Part shown: piece after piece, positions 35,028-43,295 of the stretch
Numbering within the stretch: the stretch's first letter is position 1
How the letters are laid out: the number at the start of each line of letters is the position of its first letter
NCBI GenBank assembly: GCA_964390055.1
Contig: CAYMGQ010000013.1
Span: 1-58,453 of the forward strand
DNA length: 58,453 nt
Direction: 5' to 3'
Source: CAYMGQ01 sp964390055
GTDB lineage: Bacteria; Bacillota; Clostridia; Peptostreptococcales; Natronincolaceae
Translations under genes and position numbers: made by a program
The notes under the pieces: model-generated
What the model was told of the DNA's origin: nothing
The model's input: the letters and a program-made list of their open reading frames with translations, nothing else
Databases searched by the model: none

Positions 35028-36302
35028 TTATTTTATCATCAACTGTGGTAAAAACGTTGTTACTGATGGTACAAAAGTAATAATCATCAGGGCAATTATC
35101 ATAACCACAAGGGGCATCTTAATTGCTCCCACAATCTTTTCAATACTTATATCTGCTACCCCCGAAACTGTATACAAGCAAATACCTAGGGGAGGGGTAA
35201 CATTACCAATAGCTATATTGGTCAAGACCATAACCCCAAAGTGGACAAAGTCTAAGCCCAAATGTGGAACTAGGGGTAAAATCATTGGAATTACTATTAT
35301 TAAAATTGCCATTGACTCCATAAAGGTTCCCAATATAAGTATAAATAAGTTTATTGCTAACAATAGTAAGACCGGACTGGAAATAACACCCAACAAGAAA
35401 CCTACTATTTTTTGGGATACTTGAGTATATGCCACCAGATATCCAAAGAAGGAAGCACAAGCAACTATAAACATTAGGGTTGCTGTAGTCTTTACCGACT
35501 TTAAAAATATAGCTGGTAATTGTGAAATCTTAACATCCTTATATATAAAGATTGCCACAAACATACAATAAACAACTGCCACAACTGCTGCTTCCGTGGG
35601 AGTAAACATACCGGTAAAAATACCGCCCAGCAAGATTACTGGTGCCCCCAGGGCCCATACCCCTTCCTTTAAGGCAGCTATTCTTTCCTTGCCTGTTGCT
35701 TTTTCTGCCCCCTTATATCCTCTCTTTTTGGCAACTATAACAGAATATATAATCAAGGCCGCACCATAAACAACTGCCGCACCAATACCACCGATTAGTA
35801 GGGCGGCTATTGAGGTATTGCTAACAACCCCCACCACAACCATCAATATACTAGGTGGAACCATCATTCCTAGGGGGCTGGCAGCTGATATTAATGCTGC
35901 AGAGAAACCTTCATCATAGCCCCTAGCCACCATCTCCGGATACATAATCATACCTATGGAGGCGGCGGTGGCAATAGCACTTCCCGAAATTGCCCCAAAA
36001 AACATACAGGTCAGTACTGTTACTACAGCTAGTCCTCCATTAATATGGCCAATAAAACTATAGGCCACATTTATTAATCTCTTGGATAAATTACCCTCCT
36101 GCATTATATCCCCCGCCAAAATAAACATGGGAATGGCAAGGAAGGCTGTATTGTCTACACCGGAAACAATGCTTTGTAACCCTACAATAGGATTCATATC
36201 TGCTATCAGTGTAAATACAAAGGATGACCCGCCTATGGCAACTGCTATGGGTAAACCAATCAGTAAAAATAAGGCTAGTAATATAAACAAAGCACTGACC
36301 AT
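35028..36302 (-). CDS. dctM: TRAP transporter large permease subunit
   Basis: 424 residues with about 11-12 membrane helices. DctM motifs include FILAGDIMQEGNLSKRLINV, ISGSAIATAASIG and GMFTPTEAAVVAVVY. Drives Na+-coupled uptake of organic acids with DctQ and the binding protein DctP. Its start overlaps the dctQ stop by one base (TAATG). A 149-bp gap separates it from ptb downstream; no strong terminator is visible there, so read-through is possible. Confidence 0.95.
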   Translation of the reverse strand: MVSALFILLALFLLIGLPIAVAIGGSSFVFTLIADMNPIVGLQSIVSGVDNTAFLAIPMFILAGDIMQEGNLSKRLINVAYSFIGHINGGLAVVTVLTCMFFGAISGSAIATAASIGMIMYPEMVARGYDEGFSAALISAASPLGMMVPPSILMVVVGVVSNTSIAALLIGGIGAAVVYGAALIIYSVIVAKKRGYKGAEKATGKERIAALKEGVWALGAPVILLGGIFTGMFTPTEAAVVAVVYCMFVAIFIYKDVKISQLPAIFLKSVKTTATLMFIVACASFFGYLVAYTQVSQKIVGFLLGVISSPVLLLLAINLFILILGTFMESMAILIIVIPMILPLVPHLGLDFVHFGVMVLTNIAIGNVTPPLGICLYTVSGVADISIEKIVGAIKMPLVVMIIALMIITFVPSVTTFLPQLMIK

Positions 36303-36811
36303 TATGATACCTCCTCTATATTTGATAATTCATCAGATCCCTTATCCTCTTTCCTAATAAGTAGATGCCTTAATACCTGTATCATCATAAAAAAGGCTCC
36401 AACTGGTAGGGATAAATAGACCCAGGCAGTAGATATTTCCATAGCAGGTGTCAATTGTTTCCTTACCACCTTAATTAAAGGCACACTATGATACATTATA
36501 AGGGCGAAAAAGAATATTAAAAATAATTGATTAACTGTATCTATTACCCTTCTAACTTTTTCCGGCAAAATATCTACAAAAAATGTAAGTTTTAGATGCC
36601 TTCCCTCTTTGAATATAATGGAGGAGCCTAAAAATATAACCCAGATTTGTAAATAACGGGATAGTTCTTCAGACCAGGTTAAACCAGTATTAAATACAAA
36701 ACGCAAAACTACCTGGGCAAACAAGGCCACAACAATTCCTGCAAGGAGTATAATAGTAATATATTCAATTACTTTATTAATGCGGTCACAGATTTTGTCT
36801 AATACATCCAT
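36302..36811 (-). CDS. dctQ: TRAP transporter small permease subunit
   Basis: 169 residues, four membrane helices, typical DctQ with FNTGLTWSEELSRYLQIWVI. It forms a complex with DctM. The ATG follows AGGAGG (36820-36825, complement) at 8 nt. A GC-rich hairpin separates it from dctP. Confidence 0.94.
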   Translation of the reverse strand: MDVLDKICDRINKVIEYITIILLAGIVVALFAQVVLRFVFNTGLTWSEELSRYLQIWVIFLGSSIIFKEGRHLKLTFFVDILPEKVRRVIDTVNQLFLIFFFALIMYHSVPLIKVVRKQLTPAMEISTAWVYLSLPVGAFFMMIQVLRHLLIRKEDKGSDELSNIEEVS

Positions 36812-36832
36812 TTGCTCTGCCTCCTTTTACAA

Positions 36833-36850
36833 GGCGGGTTTTCACCCGCC
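36833..36850 (-). other. Intercistronic hairpin between dctP and dctQ
   Basis: Perfect 6-bp G/C stem GGCGGG (36833-36838) / CCCGCC (36845-36850) with a 6-nt loop, between the dctP stop and the dctQ ribosome binding site. There is no long T tract. Such hairpins protect upstream binding-protein mRNA or reduce read-through, allowing more DctP than DctQM. Confidence 0.6.
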
Positions 36851-36878
36851 CCATATTTTTGAAAAAACAACAAGTCTT

Positions 36879-37910
36879 TTATTGGATTCCTTGTATCAGT
36901 TCTATAAATTCACTACCATATTGATCTGCATATTTTTCGTAAACAGGTTCTACCATTTCCTTGAAGGGCTCTTTGTCTTCTACCTCGTTGATTTCCATTC
37001 CTTCTTCCCTTAGTTGGTCTAAAAGCTCATCCATTTTTTCTTGTAATTCAACAGAAACTGCATCTACCGCTTCAAAGCTTGCCTTCCTTACTTCCTCTTG
37101 GAGATCCTCTGGTAGTTCATCCATTATATGGTCTCCCGTCATTAAGTAACCAAAGGCAAATACGTGCTCTGTTAGGGAATAATACTTCTGTACTTCCCAA
37201 ATTCTATAGGCAACTACTAACTCAGGTGAGTTTTCATGACCATCTATAGTTCCTTGCTGCATGGCAACATAAACCTCTCCCCATGCCATAGGTATGGCCA
37301 CTGTGTCCAACTCAGTAAAGGTATCTATGTAAATTGGATTTTCAACTACCCTTAATTTTAAGCCCTTTAAATCAGCAGGCTCATATATAGGTTTGTCTGA
37401 ATTTGTAACACTCCTAAAGCCCCTTCTAACCATTCCCAATGGAACTAGACCCGTTCCATCAAAAGCCCCGAAAAAGTCATTTAACTTTTCTGATCGTCCA
37501 AAGGAGTTGGCATGGTCAAAATCCCTAAAGATAAAGGGTAAGGTAACTGCATTAGCCTCAGGAACAAAACCACCTACAGCTTCTCCCGCTACAACTGCAA
37601 AATCTAAAGTTCCAAATTGTAAGTTTTCCATTAATGTCCTATCATAACCTATTTGTGCATGGGGATAAACTTCAATTTGAATCTGCCCATTTGTTCTTTC
37701 CTCAATTAAGTCTTTAAACTTGTGGGCAACTAAATCATAGGGCTCCCCCTCAGGAGATTGGTGGCCAAGCTTAAACTTATACACCTTGTCCCCATTGTCA
37801 CTAACTTCTGTACCGCCTCCCTCTGATTGTTGATCTGGAGCAGGTGTTGAGCACCCTACAATGCTAGTAACTAAAAGGACCATAACTAATAAGAATGATA
37901 ATCTTTTCAT
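36879..37910 (-). CDS. dctP: TRAP transporter substrate-binding lipoprotein (DctP family)
   Basis: 343 residues with a lipoprotein signal (MKRLSFLLVMVLL... VGCS, Cys about residue 20). The conserved Arg that binds the ligand carboxylate is in LKGLKLRVVENP, and GTIDGHENSP is typical of the family. Ligand unknown; the neighbours point to a 2-oxoacid or related monocarboxylate. Encoded first, followed by a hairpin and dctQM. AGGGAGG precedes the ATG. Confidence 0.94.
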   Translation of the reverse strand: MKRLSFLLVMVLLVTSIVGCSTPAPDQQSEGGGTEVSDNGDKVYKFKLGHQSPEGEPYDLVAHKFKDLIEERTNGQIQIEVYPHAQIGYDRTLMENLQFGTLDFAVVAGEAVGGFVPEANAVTLPFIFRDFDHANSFGRSEKLNDFFGAFDGTGLVPLGMVRRGFRSVTNSDKPIYEPADLKGLKLRVVENPIYIDTFTELDTVAIPMAWGEVYVAMQQGTIDGHENSPELVVAYRIWEVQKYYSLTEHVFAFGYLMTGDHIMDELPEDLQEEVRKASFEAVDAVSVELQEKMDELLDQLREEGMEINEVEDKEPFKEMVEPVYEKYADQYGSEFIELIQGIQ

Positions 37911-38171
37911 AATTTTACCTCCCTAATTTACTTTCAAATTCCATCCTTTAACTGCCCTTATGTCCTACTGCTTCCTTGTGTCGGCCTTATTAAGCTCCAC
38001 AGAGACCCTGCCCCACCCCCCTTTATATATGTTTTTTATCTACCATCCCTGACCTTTAATATTGTCTTAGGTTTTTGGCCGGGAATTGCGGCTTTTATAA
38101 AATGTGCAGTTTAATCAAAATCTTTTCTTCAATTTATATTTATTATCTCTTTTATATAGGAAAGTCTATAT

Positions 38172-39074
38172 CTAGTTACTAGCTAACTTGCGGAGGGTAT
38201 CCATCCTATAGTCAACTATATTTTGTAATTCCTCTGTCGTATTATCATCAAGGTGCCTAAACTTCCTAATTCCCTTGACAAATTCTGAAACTGCTATAGA
38301 ATTCCTAGGATCCCTTAATGTCAACTTACCTGCTTCATATTCAAATAATGGGAAGAAATTTGATCTTACCGCCTTCCTAGACACCTCTACCCCCTTATCA
38401 GATGGATAGCCCCATCCAGTTGGGCAGGGAGCAAATAAATGAATATAGGCAAACCCCCTCTTGCTTGCAGCTAGTCCCTTTTCAACCTTCTTTGCAAAGT
38501 CTGCCATATTAGCCGGGGAGGCAGTTGCCACGTATTCTACATTATGCATCATCATAATCAAGGGTAGGTATTTCTGATGTTGCCCCTTACCTTGAATTTC
38601 CTTGCCAACAGGAGTTGTTGAGGTTCTAGATCCATAGGATGTTGTAGAACTCCTTTGATAACCAGTATTCATATAACCCTCATTGTCGTAGCAGATATAT
38701 AGCATCTTATCCCCACGTTCTGCAGACCCCGATAGGGATTGGAAACCACAATCGGAAGTTGCCCCATCTCCTGCAAAGGCAATTATATTTACATCTTCCC
38801 GTCCTTTTCTCTCATAAATCTTGCTAACTCCTGTAAGAAAGGAGGCAGTATTATCTAATAGGGTCATAGTTGTAGGAATCTTCATACCGCTTAACCTGTC
38901 CCAACCTATTGAACCTGCCCCCGCCATACAACCTGGCGGAATTACTGCTATAGTATTTTTTCCTGCAATTTTTAATACCCTTCTTAGAAACATTTCAGCG
39001 CCGCATCCCTTACATGCAGATGTCCCGGGAGTAAGTAAATCTTCAGCCTCTCTAAATGTATCAATATAATTCAT
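38172..39074 (-). CDS. porB: 2-oxoacid:ferredoxin oxidoreductase, beta (TPP) subunit
   Basis: 300 residues. TPP-binding motif GDGATSDCGFQSLSGSAERG with downstream CYDNEGYMNTG; cysteines CKGCG near the N-terminus are iron-sulfur ligands. With the alpha, gamma and delta subunits it oxidatively decarboxylates a 2-oxoacid to acyl-CoA, reducing ferredoxin. The substrate (pyruvate, 2-oxoisovalerate or another) cannot be told from sequence. Fourth gene of the gamma-delta-alpha-beta operon; 25-nt gap after porA. Confidence 0.93.
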   Translation of the reverse strand: MNYIDTFREAEDLLTPGTSACKGCGAEMFLRRVLKIAGKNTIAVIPPGCMAGAGSIGWDRLSGMKIPTTMTLLDNTASFLTGVSKIYERKGREDVNIIAFAGDGATSDCGFQSLSGSAERGDKMLYICYDNEGYMNTGYQRSSTTSYGSRTSTTPVGKEIQGKGQHQKYLPLIMMMHNVEYVATASPANMADFAKKVEKGLAASKRGFAYIHLFAPCPTGWGYPSDKGVEVSRKAVRSNFFPLFEYEAGKLTLRDPRNSIAVSEFVKGIRKFRHLDDNTTEELQNIVDYRMDTLRKLASN

Positions 39075-39099
39075 TGTTTTTCCCCCTTACTCTTTATAG

Positions 39100-40278
39100 T
39101 TAATCCAACCAAATTGTTTCAGATTGGCCGCTAGTATTTTCCATTATGTCTTCCAAATGCTTAATACAATCTAAAACATGTTTTGCCCTAATGTCAGCTC
39201 CACCAAGCCCACCTATTGCTGAAAAATTGGGAATAACATTAGTTAAACTACTCATGGCTGCACTTACTTCATTGTACAAGGTCCCTGTATTCCATCCGAA
39301 GGATACGCTCCTATCAATAACAGCAAAAGCTTTTTTATCCTTTAGAACCTCTACTATCCTATCCTTGGGGAAGGGCCTAATAAACCTGACTTTTAATAGG
39401 CCTACTTTTTTACCCTCAGCCCTAGCCATATCTACAGCCTGTCTTGCCGTCCCTGTATGGGACCCTATGGTTACTAAAACCATGTCTGCATCATCACACA
39501 AGTATGTATCTATTACACCACCATAGGAACGACCAAATTCTTCCTCAAACTCCTTATCCACCCTGTCTATTACATCCAATGCTTTTTGCATTGCCTTTAG
39601 GTGGTCTTCCCTATATTTCATAGCCATCGGGCCTGAAGTCATTGGGTCGATTGACATAGGGTTATCTGGATCAAAGGTCATATGGTCTAATGAAAAGCTT
39701 CCCAAAAATTCGTCAACCTTATCTTGATTAGGAATCTCTGCCCTTTCTGTTAGATGGGATAGGTAAAAACCATCGTAGCAAACATTTAAGGGAAGTAATA
39801 CATCTTTATCTTCAGTAACCTTAAAGCCCTGAATAATCATGTCTAATATTTCCTGGTTATTTTCACAGAACATCATCATCCAGCCCCCATCCCTAACAGA
39901 CATGGCATCCTGTTGTCCACTAAATACAGTATGGGGAGACTGCATTTCTCTTGTTGCTATAGCCATAACAGTAGGTAACCTTAAGGTTGATTGTCTACAG
40001 TAGGGTTCGAACATTAAGGCCAATCCATTTCCACTAGTGGCTGTAAAGGTCCTGCCCCCTGACATAGTTGCTCCCTGGAGTATACTCATTGCTGAATGTT
40101 CAGATTCCACCTGGACTATTTCAGAATCTAATTGGCCATTTGAAACCTTAGAAGCTAATATTTCAACAACAGATGATTGTGGCGTAATTGGATATGCAGC
40201 AATTAAATCTGGTTTGGATAATGCCGAACCCAAAGCTGCCGCCTCATTACCTGAAATTGCTCTTACAATTGATGACAT
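39100..40278 (-). CDS. porA: 2-oxoacid:ferredoxin oxidoreductase, alpha subunit
   Basis: 392 residues. Pyrimidine-binding and core domains: GNEAAALGSALSKPDLIAAY then PITPQSSVVE, VESEHSAMSILQGATMSGGR. The substrate-loop region (SPHTVFSGQQDAMSVRDGGW) differs from classical pyruvate enzymes, favouring a 2-oxoisovalerate-type enzyme, with low certainty. Its ATG overlaps the delta-subunit stop (TAATG). Confidence 0.92.
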   Translation of the reverse strand: MSSIVRAISGNEAAALGSALSKPDLIAAYPITPQSSVVEILASKVSNGQLDSEIVQVESEHSAMSILQGATMSGGRTFTATSGNGLALMFEPYCRQSTLRLPTVMAIATREMQSPHTVFSGQQDAMSVRDGGWMMMFCENNQEILDMIIQGFKVTEDKDVLLPLNVCYDGFYLSHLTERAEIPNQDKVDEFLGSFSLDHMTFDPDNPMSIDPMTSGPMAMKYREDHLKAMQKALDVIDRVDKEFEEEFGRSYGGVIDTYLCDDADMVLVTIGSHTGTARQAVDMARAEGKKVGLLKVRFIRPFPKDRIVEVLKDKKAFAVIDRSVSFGWNTGTLYNEVSAAMSSLTNVIPNFSAIGGLGGADIRAKHVLDCIKHLEDIMENTSGQSETIWLD

Positions 40279-40553
40279 TATTCAACTCCCCCTTCTCTTT
40301 CAGATACCATATCTATTGCTTTATGTGGGCATACGTTTGCACAGAGGCCACATCCTTTGCATTGGTCATAGTTAATATAATATACCTTGTCCTCAGTCCC
40401 TTCTATGGAGCAGACAGGGCAATATACTAAACAAATACCACATTCTATGCATTTTTCCTTATCCATAACTGGTTTTTCTGTTCTCCAACTTGCTGTATCA
40501 AGGACATACATCCCTTCATTTCCTATAAGAGAATGATACTTTATTTCTGACAT
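40278..40553 (-). CDS. porD: 2-oxoacid:ferredoxin oxidoreductase, delta subunit (2[4Fe-4S] ferredoxin-like)
   Basis: 91 residues with two [4Fe-4S] motifs: CIECGICLVYCPVC and CKGCGLCANVCPHKAI. Passes electrons from the TPP site to ferredoxin. It lies between porG (12-nt gap) and porA (1-base overlap), the order seen in four-subunit enzymes. Confidence 0.94.
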   Translation of the reverse strand: MSEIKYHSLIGNEGMYVLDTASWRTEKPVMDKEKCIECGICLVYCPVCSIEGTEDKVYYINYDQCKGCGLCANVCPHKAIDMVSEREGGVE

Positions 40554-40565
40554 ATGATTACCTCC

Positions 40566-41111
40566 TTATGCTTTTATACATTTTACTGACTCATATCCAG
40601 CCTCAGCAGCATCTACATTGGCCTGGCCAAAGGTCTTGTTAATATGCTTTTTTAGAATCTCCCAGTCAACACCGCCAACTATCTTTGCATAGGCTCCAAG
40701 CATTGTTGTATTGGGTATATCAAGTTTGATTGTGTCTAGGGCTATATTTGTTGCACCGACTGTGTAAATCTTTGCACTTGCGACCTCCTGAGGAAGTTCT
40801 AATTCTTCCAAAGATTTTTCCGTATTAATCAATAGTAGACCGTCGGTTTTTAATCCATCCAAGGTGACAGGTAATCCTATTAAGGAATCATCATAAATTA
40901 CTATTACATCAGGATTATAAATTTGGGATTTTGTTTTGATATCCTTATCATCCTGTCTATAAAATCCAAATACGGGAGAACCTTTTCTTTCTACACCAAA
41001 GGAGGGAATGAAATGTGCGTATGATCCCGCTTCTACAACTGACTGCACGATTATCTGTGCTGATTTAACAACCCCTTGACCACCCCTACCATGGAAACGA
41101 ATTTCTCTCAT
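40566..41111 (-). CDS. porG: 2-oxoacid:ferredoxin oxidoreductase, gamma subunit
   Basis: 181 residues starting MREIRFHGRGGQGVVKSAQI, the family signature. First gene of the oxidoreductase operon. The ATG follows AAAGGGAGT. Preceded by a long leader with repeats and a consensus promoter. Confidence 0.94.
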   Translation of the reverse strand: MREIRFHGRGGQGVVKSAQIIVQSVVEAGSYAHFIPSFGVERKGSPVFGFYRQDDKDIKTKSQIYNPDVIVIYDDSLIGLPVTLDGLKTDGLLLINTEKSLEELELPQEVASAKIYTVGATNIALDTIKLDIPNTTMLGAYAKIVGGVDWEILKKHINKTFGQANVDAAEAGYESVKCIKA

Positions 41112-41141
41112 ATGTATAACTCCCTTTCTTATTTATTGATA

Positions 41142-41209
41142 AATAGGCAATTGTAAAATTAATGAAGATGTACAGTAAAGCAATAAAAATAGGCAATTGC
41201 AAAACTAAT
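41142..41209 (-). repeat. Pair of 22-bp direct repeats upstream of porG
   Basis: Copies at 41142-41163 and 41188-41209, 20 of 22 bases identical, spaced 46 bp start to start. The shared core is AATAGGCAATTG. They lie 31-98 bp before the porG start. They could be operators for a closer promoter (on the minus strand the first copy supplies TTTACA, with TAAATA 16 bp further) or RNA elements of the leader. Confidence 0.55.
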
Positions 41210-41404
41210 AGCATTTAAGGTCCAGGATTAACAAGAAATTATTAAAAATTTGCAGTTTACCCCTATACTTGAATGTGCTATGAATATGAATTTGTGTATA
41301 GCTTTCCTTTCTTTACCCTGTTGTCTAATAAATTTCCAAAGCTGTCATTGAACTGAAAATATCATCTGACAATCAAAAAGTTATTCACATCTTCATAATA
41401 CTTA

Positions 41405-41431
41405 GTTTCACAATCGCCTAAATTGTTAAAC
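41405..41431 (-). promoter_or_regulatory. Inverted repeat downstream of the por-operon promoter (candidate IclR operator)
   Basis: GTTTCACAAT (41405-41414), 7-bp centre, ATTGTTAAAC (41422-41431): 9 of 10 positions are complementary. It is centred about 50 bp downstream of the predicted transcription start, a repression-compatible position. The GTTTCA-type half-sites recall operators of IclR-family proteins such as KdgR. The iclR gene adjoins. Confidence 0.55.
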
Positions 41432-41472
41432 ATGAAAAGTTACTATGCAGAAACTCATGTTCTTTATAGTAA

Positions 41473-41501
41473 TTATATACTAGCTTTTCCTCCTTGTCAA
41501 T
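41473..41501 (-). promoter_or_regulatory. Perfect consensus sigma-A promoter for the porGDAB operon
   Basis: Minus strand TTGACA (complement of 41496-41501), exact 17-bp spacer, TATAAT (complement of 41473-41478). A start near 41466 would give a leader of about 350 nt before porG. No gene lies in 41112-41683; the region holds this promoter, an inverted repeat, two direct repeats and the iclR terminator. Confidence 0.8.
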
Positions 41502-41588
41502 AGAAATTTAATAATAATTCGATTTGCCATAATAAAAATTAGATTCAGAATACTTTTTCATCCATTATTGAATAAGTCATCTATCTTC

Positions 41589-41633
41589 AAAAAATACAAT
41601 GGCTTGACTGCTTCTTGCCAAGTCAAGCCATTG
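41589..41633 (-). terminator. Terminator of iclR
   Basis: Perfect 12-bp stem 41597-41608 / 41622-41633 (CAATGGCTTGAC / GTCAAGCCATTG), followed on the minus strand by a T run (complement of 41589-41594). It separates iclR from the por promoter. Confidence 0.9.
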
Positions 41634-41683
41634 GTACAAATATTAAATTCTTTATTGTGTCTTGCTTAATCACAAGTTTTTAT

Positions 41684-42469
41684 TTATAGTATATCATAAC
41701 CCAATTCTCTTGATATTTCCTCTGCAGTTGCCTTTACCATTTCTATAAGACTATCCTTATCCTTCTGCATCCTATATGAAGGTCCTGATATACTGACAGC
41801 CGCTATAGTGCTTCCAAGTGCATCCCTGATAGGGGCAGCATAACTAATAAGACCCTCCTCATTTCCCTCTAGGTCTTCCCCGTAACCTTGGTCCCTAGTT
41901 TCCTCTAGAACTTCTAACAAGTAGTCATTGTCTGTAATTGTATTTTCCGTATGCCTTTTGAGTTTATAATTCTTAACCCTTTCTACCATCTCATGGTCCA
42001 TATTTTCTGCAACTAGAACCTTACCCAGGGCAGTAAGATAAAAGGCCATCCGGGCCCCTTCCCTTGAGGTCATCTGTATAGAAGCATTTCCTGATTCCTT
42101 AAGTAAGAATACAACGTGTAAATCTTCCCCTAGAATGGCTAGATGAACAGTTTCATTACACTTGTCCCTTAATTTTTGTAAAAAAGGCCTGGCAAAAACC
42201 CTTATATTTATTCTTTCCTTTACTAGGGATCCATAGACAAAAAATTTCAGTCCTAGGGTATATCTCCCCCTAGAAGTTTTTCTAATATATTTATACCTTT
42301 TCAATGTGTATAGTATTTTAAAAATACTAGATCTATTTATATTTAATTTATTGCTTATATCTACTGCCCTTAAACTATCATGTTTGCCTAATAAATCCAT
42401 AACCTCTAAGGCATTAGATAGGGAGGTTAGCAGGTACATTTCATCCTTTTCTTTGACATTGTTTGCCAT
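41684..42469 (-). CDS. IclR-family transcriptional regulator
   Basis: 261 residues: N-terminal winged helix (about 15-75; LRAVDISNKLNINRSSIF) and a C-terminal IclR effector domain (AFYLTALGKVLVAE, GYGEDLEGNEEGLISYAAPIRD, ISGPSYRM). IclR proteins sense small carboxylates such as 2-oxoacids and usually control nearby catabolic genes. It lies directly upstream of the oxidoreductase/TRAP/ptb-buk island on the same strand, so it is the likely regulator. The ATG has a weak AAAGGAT; an in-frame ATG ten codons later is possible. Confidence 0.92.
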   Translation of the reverse strand: MANNVKEKDEMYLLTSLSNALEVMDLLGKHDSLRAVDISNKLNINRSSIFKILYTLKRYKYIRKTSRGRYTLGLKFFVYGSLVKERINIRVFARPFLQKLRDKCNETVHLAILGEDLHVVFLLKESGNASIQMTSREGARMAFYLTALGKVLVAENMDHEMVERVKNYKLKRHTENTITDNDYLLEVLEETRDQGYGEDLEGNEEGLISYAAPIRDALGSTIAAVSISGPSYRMQKDKDSLIEMVKATAEEISRELGYDIL

Positions 42470-42697
42470 CTCTATTTATATCCTTTCCACAACTATATTA
42501 TCCCCACTTATTGTCTGCACAAGTGGGTTAGCTTTCTTATTTTATTCCTATATAGTAACATATTACTATCTACTATTAATATCAAAGTTATGGGCCCATG
42601 TCAAACTAACTGGGCAAACAGGCTTAGCTATCTGAAATTATAGTATTTGCCCAAAAATACATAGGACATCCACCCTTGGATAATATATAATAAATAC

Positions 42698-42724
42698 AAA
42701 AATCAGCCCTATAAAGGCCTGATT
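42698..42724 (-). terminator. Terminator of the phnA-like gene
   Basis: Stem AATCAG (42701-42706) / CTGATT (42719-42724) extended by CC/GG inside. On the minus strand followed by TTTGTATTTAT; on the plus strand by TTTTTT. Confidence 0.7.
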
Positions 42725-42755
42725 TTTTGCTTCCTATTTAAGCTTGTAATAGAAA

Positions 42756-43115
42756 TTATAATTTCTTAACAAATTCTGATTTTAATTTCATGGCACCAAA
42801 GCCATCTACCCTGCAATCTATATCGTGACCATCATTATCCTCCGGATCAATGAGTCTTATATTCTTAACATGGGTACCCATTTTTATGGGTGAGGAACTA
42901 CCCCTTACCCTGAGGTCCTTAACTACTGTAACAGAGTCCCCATCTTCTAGGGCGTTGCCATGGGCGTCCCTTACTATATTCTTTTTTTCATCTTCCTCCT
43001 TATCCTTCTCCAGTTCCTTAGTCCATTCATGGCTACATTCCGGGCAAATCAAAAGATTGCCATCTTCATAAGTATATTCTGACTTGCACTTTGGACAATT
43101 TGGTAAAGTAAACAT
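42756..43115 (-). CDS. yjdM: PhnA/YjdM-like zinc-ribbon protein
   Basis: 119 residues. N-terminal zinc ribbon with CPKC and CPEC, then the PhnA/YjdM domain (DAHGNALEDGDSVTVVKDL, PIKMGTHVKNIRL, DCRVDGFGAMKLKSEFVKK). The historical PhnA name does not mean phosphonate use; the function is unclear. Single gene, divergent from the P1 peptidase gene. The 286-bp gap up to iclR (42470-42755) holds only its terminator and AT-rich sequence. Confidence 0.92.
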   Translation of the reverse strand: MFTLPNCPKCKSEYTYEDGNLLICPECSHEWTKELEKDKEEDEKKNIVRDAHGNALEDGDSVTVVKDLRVRGSSSPIKMGTHVKNIRLIDPEDNDGHDIDCRVDGFGAMKLKSEFVKKL

Positions 43116-43241
43116 TCCATAACTACCTCCATTTATTATAATAAGTTAATATATTTTTAAAAAAGTTCATACATATTCATATTATCACAGGCCCTCCCTA
43201 TTAACAAATTATATGTAGGCCCCCAAACTCTCTTATTATCA

Positions 43242-43271
43242 TTGTATCCCATCAAGTATTCATATTATAAT
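43242..43271 (+). promoter_or_regulatory. Promoter of the P1-family peptidase gene
   Basis: TTGTAT (43242-43247), 18-bp spacer, TATAAT (43266-43271), 25 nt before the start codon. Confidence 0.6.
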
Positions 43272-43295
43272 ATAAGAAATAAAGGAGGTTGTATT

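Noticed and set aside
34124..35080. 318-codon plus-strand ORF opposite ptb
   Set aside because: Antisense shadow of ptb; Ser/Pro-rich, low-complexity translation, no start signal.
41161..41217. 18-codon plus-strand ORF within the por leader
   Set aside because: No ribosome binding site and antisense to the predicted leader; likely chance.
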